Origin: Pseudomonadota bacterium
GTDB lineage: Bacteria; Babelota; Babeliae; Babelales; CAIQNR01
Direction: 5' to 3'
Length of the DNA: 64,000 nt
NCBI GenBank assembly: GCA_027487215.1
Contig: JAIYDZ010000001.1
Location: 1-64,000 of the forward strand
This document shows, piece after piece, positions 59,207-64,000 of the stretch; positions within the stretch are counted from its first letter, which is position 1; each line of letters begins with the position of its first letter. The notes under the pieces are model-generated. The model did not search any database and was not told the DNA's origin. It saw nothing but the letters and a program-made list of their open reading frames with translations. Both the position numbers and the translations under genes were made by a program.

Positions 59207-60715
59207 GTGAAGATGATTCAACTGGCACAAGAAGAACGAGGACACCATATTCCTGTAGCATCAATCAAAGTTGTTGGCGTAGGCGGTGCCGGTGGCAATA
59301 CCGTTAACTGCATGATTCGATCAGGCTACTCAGGAGTTGAATTTCTCGTTATCAATACTGATCTACAGGCACTTGAGCTGTCAGATGCTGATAAAAAAAT
59401 TCAAATCGGTCTTAAATCGAGTAAAGGACTTGGCGCTGGCGCAAACCCAGAAGTTGGAAAGCGAGCAGCAGAAGAGGATCTTGATAAAATAATGTCAGAA
59501 CTTGAAGGTGCAGACATTGTCTTTTTATCGGGCGGTATGGGTGGTGGTACCGGCTCGGGTGCGCTTCCTGTTATTGTTAAAGCGCTCAAAGATAAAGGCA
59601 TTTTAACAATTGTAGTCCTTACAAAGCCGTTTGATTTTGAAGGCAGAAAGCGTACTGCAACTGCGGAAGAAGCGATTAGAAAAATCCGTGAACATGCAGA
59701 TACGCTTTTAGTTGTTCCTAACCAAAAATTGATTGAAATTGTTGATGATAAAGTCTCAATGATTGAAGGCTTTGAGATGATCAATGAAGTCCTTAATCAA
59801 TCAGTTAAAGGTGTTTCTGATATTATTACTCGTGCGGGTCACATTAACGTGGACTTTGCAGATGTCAGAGAAATTATGAAAGGCCAAGGTCTTGCTGTTA
59901 TGGGAACCGGTCGCGCCATTGGTGCTGATCGTGCTCGCACTGCAGCGTTGGCAGCAATTTCATCACCACTTCTTGAAAACATGAGTATTGCGGGCGCTCG
60001 CGGGGTGCTTTTAAATATTTCTGGAAGTTCTTCATTGGGCCTTCATGAAATAAGTGCAGCAGCGTCAGTTATCTATGAACAAGCAGATCCACAAGCAAAC
60101 ATTATTTTAGGTTCAGTGATTGATGACAGTTTGGGTGATGAACTTTTTGTAACGGTTATTGCAACAGGATTTACTGAGCAATCATTGGCCCAAGTTCAGG
60201 TTCAATCATCTCTTACTGAAAAAAAACCGGACATTATACAAGCTGCACCAGTTGCACAACCAGTAATTGTTCAAGCAGTTCTTCAACCGACACCTGTCCA
60301 GGCACAGCCTGCTGTGGTTGAAACAATAATTCCTGCTGCACCACAAGTGGTTGCTCAGCCGGTAGTTTCTCCTGTCGAACAAAGTTTGTCAGCATGCGTG
60401 GTAAAAGATGAAGCTGCACCTGTACAAGTATGTGCCTCTCCAGGAGTGGCAGTTGAGCAAGAACTTGCGGCACAAGAACCATTAATTGATCAGGCTCCGT
60501 CAGTGCAATTTTATACACCGCAAGATAATGGGTTTGCAAAAGATACACAAAACTCTCAAGACAAACAACGCAATTCAGGACTTGGTTCAAACGTGATTCA
60601 GTTAAAAGATGTTGATACGCCGACATTTATGCGTAAACAACATCAGAATAATAATCAACACCACAATAAACATCACAATAAACACAATAGAGATCACCGC
60701 AACAACCAAGGTTAA
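59207..60715 (+). CDS. ftsZ: Cell division protein FtsZ
   Basis: VVGVGGAGGNTVNCMI; GGMGGGTGSGALPVI; C-terminal DVDTPTFMRKQ peptide. Confidence 0.98.
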   Translation: MKMIQLAQEERGHHIPVASIKVVGVGGAGGNTVNCMIRSGYSGVEFLVINTDLQALELSDADKKIQIGLKSSKGLGAGANPEVGKRAAEEDLDKIMSELEGADIVFLSGGMGGGTGSGALPVIVKALKDKGILTIVVLTKPFDFEGRKRTATAEEAIRKIREHADTLLVVPNQKLIEIVDDKVSMIEGFEMINEVLNQSVKGVSDIITRAGHINVDFADVREIMKGQGLAVMGTGRAIGADRARTAALAAISSPLLENMSIAGARGVLLNISGSSSLGLHEISAAASVIYEQADPQANIILGSVIDDSLGDELFVTVIATGFTEQSLAQVQVQSSLTEKKPDIIQAAPVAQPVIVQAVLQPTPVQAQPAVVETIIPAAPQVVAQPVVSPVEQSLSACVVKDEAAPVQVCASPGVAVEQELAAQEPLIDQAPSVQFYTPQDNGFAKDTQNSQDKQRNSGLGSNVIQLKDVDTPTFMRKQHQNNNQHHNKHHNKHNRDHRNNQG

Positions 60716-60732
60716 AAGATCTTTTACAAATA

Positions 60733-60759
60733 AAAGGGCATTGTTAAAGTGCCCTTTTT
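60733..60759 (+). terminator. Terminator after ftsZ
   Basis: aaaagggcattgttaaagtgcccttttt. Confidence 0.75.
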
Positions 60760-60782
60760 GTAGTTGTGCCAGAAAGCTAAAA

Positions 60783-62165
60783 TTATCCTAAATAATCACT
60801 TCCATAAAAATCGATTTCATCGTTATCAGGAATCTGTTTAATAATTATTTTTTGTCTTGTTACTAGAATAATAATGTTATTTCTTAAAATCTTGGCTGCC
60901 AAGACATTAGGATTCTTATGAAAACTAAAAGATGATTTTCCCCAGTAAACTGGCGTTTCATTGAGTGATTCAAAGGGTATGAAATAGATAAGTATCTGTT
61001 TTACTATGTCCCAAACGGTAACATTTCCTTGTATGTCTACCGCAAGCAGGTGGCGTTCGTCTGGAGTAAGAGAAAGATGAGTAATGGGGAGTTGTGGACT
61101 GTGCACAAAGGTTTTTTGTAGTAATCCTGTTGCAGTGTTCCAGAGGTTTATTGTTCCTTTAAGATCCGCTGAAATAAGAGACGAGCCTTCTTTAGTAAAT
61201 AAGATTTTTGTAACTGTTTTTTTATGACTTTTTAATTCTTTTAAAAAGGGAGTACGGGTCTTTTTTTTATCATCAGCAGTAGGAGTGCCCAACTGATTTT
61301 TAAGATCCCATAAACGTATTGTAGTGTCATCAGAGCCTGTGGCAAGAGCTGTGTCATCATGATTAAATGCAGCAGTTGTTATCCATCCTGAATGATAAGG
61401 TGACAAAGAGGACTCTCTTTGAATTACCAGATCAAAAAGATGAGCAGTATTTTTATTTCCTATAGCAACAATAAAACTCTTTTTTAAAGATGAGCTGTTT
61501 CCTGGAATAAGTTTATTAAGTCCGTTAATAAATAAATAATTTGGAATCGTGACTGATTCATTTAAATCGATCATGTGTATTAAGGGTAGTGAATATAAAG
61601 GAATTGTTAAATCTTGAATATTTAAAACGGTCAGGTGGGAGAGGAGGAACTTTTCTTTATCTTCTGGATCCGAAGAAACTCGGGGAAAAATAAGAAACTG
61701 ATTATCAGATGAAAACACTGGTGCAGTTTCTTTATGAACGTAATCAAAAACAAAGGGTTTTTTAAAAGATGTTTTTTTATGATTGAAAGTTTTCCAATAA
61801 TAGAGAGTGCTGTAATCGTTTTTTTGAGGATCCTGGGATTCTTGAACGGCAACAATAGAGCTCACGTCTGGAGAAACAGCAACCCATTTTATAGCGGAAC
61901 TATTTGATGTTTTTTCGGTAAAAGGGGTTTCTAAAATTATTAAGTCTTTATCCTCTTCAAAAGGATAAAACAGAGCTGTTTTTCCGTTTTCTGTTCCTAT
62001 TACAATAGCTTTTCCATCAGGTGAGATCGCCGCACTAGAAATTTTTTGATTTTTAAAAGGAATGAAACTTTTTTCAAGGGGAGAATGTTTTGTTGGATCA
62101 AAATACAATTCTGATCCAATACAACTGACTAAAGTTAAAAAAAAAGGAACATAGATGAGTTTCAT
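60783..62165 (-). CDS. WD40-repeat protein, predicted lipoprotein
   Basis: Lipobox-like LTLVSC; WD repeats (AAFNHDDTALATGSDDTTIRLWDLKN). Confidence 0.75.
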   Translation of the reverse strand: MKLIYVPFFLTLVSCIGSELYFDPTKHSPLEKSFIPFKNQKISSAAISPDGKAIVIGTENGKTALFYPFEEDKDLIILETPFTEKTSNSSAIKWVAVSPDVSSIVAVQESQDPQKNDYSTLYYWKTFNHKKTSFKKPFVFDYVHKETAPVFSSDNQFLIFPRVSSDPEDKEKFLLSHLTVLNIQDLTIPLYSLPLIHMIDLNESVTIPNYLFINGLNKLIPGNSSSLKKSFIVAIGNKNTAHLFDLVIQRESSLSPYHSGWITTAAFNHDDTALATGSDDTTIRLWDLKNQLGTPTADDKKKTRTPFLKELKSHKKTVTKILFTKEGSSLISADLKGTINLWNTATGLLQKTFVHSPQLPITHLSLTPDERHLLAVDIQGNVTVWDIVKQILIYFIPFESLNETPVYWGKSSFSFHKNPNVLAAKILRNNIIILVTRQKIIIKQIPDNDEIDFYGSDYLG

Positions 62166-62188
62166 GACAAATCCTTTCTTGAATGTTT

Positions 62189-62320
62189 TTATTTTACAGT
62201 GCTTATTGCATGCGCAGCCATTGCAGGCAGCTGAGCATTAAATTTTTCTGGTTGTGGTTGGTGTGCAAAAGCCCTGTTAGCAGACCCTAATGTAATACCT
62301 AAAAGTATAAGTTTTTTCAT
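62189..62320 (-). CDS. 43-aa predicted secreted micropeptide (not in the ORF track)
   Basis: MKKLILLGITLGSANRAFAHQPQPEKFNAQLPAMAAHAISTVK*; RBS aaggagaaggca-ATG. Confidence 0.5.
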   Translation of the reverse strand: MKKLILLGITLGSANRAFAHQPQPEKFNAQLPAMAAHAISTVK

Positions 62321-62353
62321 TGCCTTCTCCTTTTTTAACTTTATTTATTTTTT

Positions 62354-63487
62354 TTAAACAATGGCGGCTTTCATAGCTTTTTTACAAGGGCAATTGTCTT
62401 TGTGAGAGGTATAATCGTGACCAGGAATGCAGTGAGGAGCTTCTTCAATTGTAGAAACATCAGCTCCATGAAGCTTGAGTTCGTTAATGATTTCTGATGA
62501 AAGAAGTGTTTTTTTAGCTTTAAACTCTGAAACAAGATCTTTGATTTTTTCTACTACTGAATCTGTTGTATCTGCATGTTTTAAAAGATCTTGAAACTCT
62601 TCCACAATCAATGGGAGTAATGTTTTTGCATATTTTTTATCAAGTTCATAAAGTGTAAATAAACCTTGAGGTTTGCCATCTGCTTCTTTGGTGAAGAAGT
62701 GTCCAATGTCTTGTAGAGATGAGAGGCGTAAAGCTGCAGCTGTACGTAAATAAAAGAGTAACAGAAGAATCTCTTGTGAGATCTCTTTATCTGCTAGCGG
62801 ATCAAATAAACTATTAATTAGAGGAATAATGATTTTTGCTGTTTGTGTAAAGTTTTTCATCTGTTTATCATCTATAGATTTTCCTAAGTTGAGCACAAGT
62901 GTTTGACCATCAGCTTGAAGCTCTAATCCACTTTTTGAAGCAGTTAAAAAAACTGTTTTATTAAGTATTGCGTGTATTTTTTGTAAATTTTCTTTAACCG
63001 ATTTTTCAATTGAAGGACTTTTAAGTTGCTCTTCTAATTGCTTTTTTAAATGTGTTTGTAGCTCAGGTACAAAAGGATGTAAAGTAGCAGCAATACTTTC
63101 ATAATGTCTTACTAGTTTGCCTAGAAATTTAAGATAAGTAGAAGTCTTATCAAAGAAAAAAAGTAACTGTTTAAGCGTTTCTTGTTCTTTAGCAGCTAAC
63201 TTATTGGAATTTATAGAGTTTTGCGCTATAAATTTCATGAAAGCAGATTCAATTGCGCCAAGAGCAAGATGTCCCGCTTCTAATTCCTCTGTGGTTTGTT
63301 GTAAAGGTACTAAAAGAGGAATATTTTCAAATGCTGTTGTTGCTAGTACTTCGTATTTACATGCATGAGCATGGATGCTCATCATAGATCCTGCTAAAAG
63401 AGTTGTCAGAAAAATGTTTATTTTCATGTTACATTCCTTTATTTCGTTTTGCTGCACTTTTTTTTCTTGTAGATTTAAGAGTTGCAT
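62354..63487 (-). CDS. Secreted helical protein with His/Cys C-terminal motif (start may be the internal MKINIFL)
   Basis: Signal peptide MKINIFLTTLLAGSMMSIHAHA; C-terminal HCIPGHDYTSHKDNCPCKK. Confidence 0.6.
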   Translation of the reverse strand: MQLLNLQEKKVQQNEIKECNMKINIFLTTLLAGSMMSIHAHACKYEVLATTAFENIPLLVPLQQTTEELEAGHLALGAIESAFMKFIAQNSINSNKLAAKEQETLKQLLFFFDKTSTYLKFLGKLVRHYESIAATLHPFVPELQTHLKKQLEEQLKSPSIEKSVKENLQKIHAILNKTVFLTASKSGLELQADGQTLVLNLGKSIDDKQMKNFTQTAKIIIPLINSLFDPLADKEISQEILLLLFYLRTAAALRLSSLQDIGHFFTKEADGKPQGLFTLYELDKKYAKTLLPLIVEEFQDLLKHADTTDSVVEKIKDLVSEFKAKKTLLSSEIINELKLHGADVSTIEEAPHCIPGHDYTSHKDNCPCKKAMKAAIV

Positions 63488-63505
63488 AAAGTGACCATGA
63501 TCTTC

Positions 63506-64000
63506 TTAAGTGGTTGCGTTCTCTTTAAATGTAAAGTTTTTAACAGTAAGTGGTTCAGGTTCTACAGCACCTTCAACTTTATCTGGTTGTGCATTAAGTA
63601 AGGTTGCTTTAGGAGCACTGACTACCGGTTTTTCAGTATCAGCTTCTGGATCAAATGAGCGAAGTATTGTTTTTGGTTGTTCAACCACTGCCGATCCTTC
63701 AGCAGCAACTTCTGGTAGATCAGCTATTTCCACTGGTGATTGTTGTGGTTTTGCTTGTTCAATAAAGGTAATAGCTTTTTGAAGAACAGTTCTTACTTCT
63801 TGCTCGGTTGTTCGTTCTACTGCTTTTTTGTATTCCTCTAAAAGCGTTGTGCGTAGCAATTCCTGATTTTTTTCAAACAGTAATCTAACGCCTTCTTTTT
63901 GAGGAGCAAGTGCCATCATTTGATTAACAAGAAGCGTTGTTTGTGGAATGAATCCTTTGATGGTTGTAATTACATCGATTAATCCCTGAACAATGATCTT
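63506..64000 (-). CDS. C-terminal part of a gene truncated by the window edge
   Basis: Frame stays open through 64000 (...KIIVQGLIDVITTIKGFIPQTTLLVNQMMALAPQKEG...). Confidence 0.6.
   Translation of the reverse strand, partial: KIIVQGLIDVITTIKGFIPQTTLLVNQMMALAPQKEGVRLLFEKNQELLRTTLLEEYKKAVERTTEQEVRTVLQKAITFIEQAKPQQSPVEIADLPEVAAEGSAVVEQPKTILRSFDPEADTEKPVVSAPKATLLNAQPDKVEGAVEPEPLTVKNFTFKENATT

Noticed and set aside
60234-60626. 130-aa minus ORF opposite the ftsZ linker
   Set aside because: Low-complexity antisense of the V/Q/P-rich FtsZ linker
1-64000. CRISPR arrays, insertion sequences, prophage
   Set aside because: No regular spaced repeats, transposase/integrase motifs or phage structural genes recognised

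Overview
AT-rich bacterial chromosome window. The mix of complete housekeeping genes with many small signal-peptide proteins, WD40/Skp1-like proteins and a zinc-finger-like secreted protein resembles a host-associated lineage such as Candidatus Dependentiae/TM6. That taxonomy is my inference and was not tested. Recognised core genes: alaS, wecC-like, a bi-domain oxidoreductase, glyA, efp, nusB, murI, ndk, rpsA, leuS, uvrB, an M3 oligopeptidase, an MscS/MscK-like channel, recD2, a split ATP synthase block (c, b, b', delta, alpha), tRNA-Arg(UCU), a divergent ftsQ, ftsA and ftsZ. The most interesting items are: (1) a three-gene tandem family of tiny secreted proteins that share an extended -10 promoter, a 5'-UTR hairpin with a compensatory base change, and terminators; (2) a predicted secreted protein with NLS-like basic clusters and degenerate C2H2-like fingers; (3) a secreted protein with a Skp1/BTB-like N-terminus fused to WD40 repeats; (4) a dCK/TK2-like deoxynucleoside kinase directly upstream of a split ATP synthase operon whose c subunit has a Na+-type ion site; (5) a GerMN-like/Amidase_3 pair in which the amidase lacks its first zinc-binding His; (6) a 46.8-57.2 kb region of secreted lineage-specific proteins interspersed with decayed genes. 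No CRISPR array, rRNA or recognisable transposase was seen.
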